Below are positions 5,579-6,544 of a stretch of DNA of 6,544 nucleotides, piece by piece (positions within the stretch are counted from its first letter, which is position 1; each line of letters starts with the position of its first letter). Below the pieces are notes generated by a model. It worked only from the letters and a program-made list of their open reading frames with translations, had not been told where the DNA came from and ran no database searches. A program made the translations under genes and the position numbers. This DNA is from Trueperaceae bacterium (GTDB lineage Bacteria; Deinococcota; Deinococci; Deinococcales; Trueperaceae), in the NCBI GenBank assembly GCA_007130445.1, contig SLSM01000224.1, positions 1 through 6,544 of the forward strand, written 5' to 3'.

Positions 5579-6544
5579 CTACTGCCCCTGACCCAACGAG
5601 AACCCCGGCGCGCCGTCGAACGTGTAGAGGTGCTCCGTCTTGATCACGTCGAGACCAGCACCGTGGACGGCGGCCAGGAGCGTGAGCACCTCGTCGAACG
5701 TCGTCTCTCCGCCCCCATCGGGCACGAACCGGCAGCGCCAGTGGTCGGTGCAGAACGTCTCGGACATGCCGCCCGGGTACACCTTCACGCCGCGGTTGGT
5801 GACCATCTCGAGCCGCCAGCCGGCCGGCCCGACCGCGCGCTCGAGGCGCGCGCCGAGTGCGTCCGGGTTGCGCCCCTCGTCCGACCAGTCGAGGAAGACG
5901 TCGACGCCGACGAGCGCTTTGCGGCTCGCCGGGGTCGCGCTCGCCTCGACGTGGATCGCGTCGGCGCCGTAGTGCGCCTTGTGCAGCCGCTCGGGCGCGC
6001 GACCCAGCCGCTCGATCACGGCATCGGCGAACGCGTCGGTCCCGACGCGCTCGACGCTGACGCCGTGGCGGAAGACGTCTCCGGTGTGGACGCCGTCCTC
6101 GAGCGTCGCGAGCCAGGCGTTCTCGATGCGCTCCGCCACCGCGCCTTCACCGAGATGCACCAGCATCTGCACCGCCGCCATCAGCAGGCCCGACGGGTTG
6201 GCGATGCCCTGGCCCGCGATGTCGGGCGCGCTACCGTGAATCGCCTCGAACATGGCCGCCTGGCTGCCGACGTTGGCCGAGCCCGCGAGGCCGACCGAGC
6301 CGGCGAGCTGGGCCGTGATGTCCGACAGGATGTCGCCGTAGAGGTTCAGCGTCACGATCACGTCGAAGGCGAGCGGCTCGCTCGCGAGCCTGGCGGCGCC
6401 GATGTCGACGATCATGTGGTCCGCATGGATGTCGGGGTACTCGGCCGCTATCTCCTCGAAGACGCGCTGGAACAGCCCATCGGTCAGCTTCATGATGTTG
6501 GGCTTGCTCATGCACGTCACGCGCTTGCGGCCGTAGGCGCGGGC
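5579..6544 (-). CDS. icd: isocitrate dehydrogenase, C-terminal-extended type, probably NAD-dependent (5' end outside window)
   Basis: This TCA-cycle enzyme oxidatively decarboxylates isocitrate to 2-oxoglutarate. The last 321 codons are in the window and the frame runs off the right edge through Gly-Arg-Lys-Arg-Val-Thr. Residues are counted from the GTG at 6520. The isocitrate/metal-binding segment has Lys-Pro-Asn-Ile-Met-Lys at 6-11 and Asp63 and Asp67 in Tyr-Gly-Asp-Ile-Leu-Ser-Asp. The coenzyme loop is His95-Gly-Ser-Ala-Pro-Asp100-Ile101. Asp-Ile there marks NAD-specific enzymes, while E. coli and Thermus NADP enzymes have Lys-Tyr. Residues about 203-313 form the additional C-terminal domain known from Thermus and rickettsia-type enzymes, with Val-Gly-Val-Asp-Val-Phe, Thr-Asn-Arg-Gly-Val-Lys-Val-Tyr-Pro, Thr-Asp-His-Trp and a Pro-Gly-Phe near the end. 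Isopropylmalate dehydrogenase is unlikely because it lacks that domain. It points the same way as the reductase operon but is separated from it by about 150 bases. Confidence 0.92.
   Translation of the reverse strand, partial: ARAYGRKRVTCMSKPNIMKLTDGLFQRVFEEIAAEYPDIHADHMIVDIGAARLASEPLAFDVIVTLNLYGDILSDITAQLAGSVGLAGSANVGSQAAMFEAIHGSAPDIAGQGIANPSGLLMAAVQMLVHLGEGAVAERIENAWLATLEDGVHTGDVFRHGVSVERVGTDAFADAVIERLGRAPERLHKAHYGADAIHVEASATPASRKALVGVDVFLDWSDEGRNPDALGARLERAVGPAGWRLEMVTNRGVKVYPGGMSETFCTDHWRCRFVPDGGGETTFDEVLTLLAAVHGAGLDVIKTEHLYTFDGAPGFSLGQGQ

Overview
This is a very GC-rich window, dense in genes, from a bacterial chromosome. The best lineage guess is Deinococcota, possibly a Truepera-like member. 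Two things support this: the cytochrome oxidase-type genes align well with Thermus ba3 oxidase, and the isocitrate dehydrogenase carries the extra C-terminal domain known from Thermus. The same domain also occurs in rickettsia-type enzymes, so the assignment is an inference. No tRNA, rRNA, CRISPR array or insertion sequence was seen.

Layout. Plus strand, left side: the 3' part of a secreted class I-like cytochrome c gene (1-411), then a 12-helix MFS transporter (428-1684). Minus strand, reading right to left: the 3' part of an isocitrate dehydrogenase gene (6544-5579), a gap of about 150 bases with an AT-rich island, then a tight four-gene operon. The operon runs: membrane-anchored type 1 copper protein (5429-4890), CuA subunit II (4893-4363), heme-copper subunit I (4352-2610), heme O synthase CtaB (2609-1701). 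Its junctions are an ATGA overlap, a 10-base gap containing the next ribosome binding site, and a stop codon directly abutting a GTG start. The operon and the MFS gene converge with 16 bases between their stop codons, and an imperfect dyad spans both stops.

How the genes work together. The operon would build a membrane terminal reductase fed by copper proteins. The type 1 copper protein could pass electrons to the CuA centre of subunit II and from there to the low-spin heme and binuclear centre of subunit I. CtaB would supply the farnesylated heme. The central observation is in subunit I. All six metal-binding histidines of a B-family (ba3-like) oxidase are present, but the active-site tyrosine four residues after the helix VI CuB histidine is glutamine (His-Gly-Ala-Gln-Gln). 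No tyrosine sits at the alternative cbb3 position either. Known oxygen reductases of this superfamily need that tyrosine, whereas NO reductases lack it. The operon may therefore encode a CuA-dependent nitric oxide reductase, or another reductase not of the O2 type, derived from a ba3 oxidase, although routine annotation would call it cytochrome c oxidase.

Secondary points are a cytochrome c with histidine where the axial methionine is expected, and an isocitrate dehydrogenase with the Asp-Ile signature of NAD-specific enzymes instead of the Lys-Tyr of NADP enzymes.
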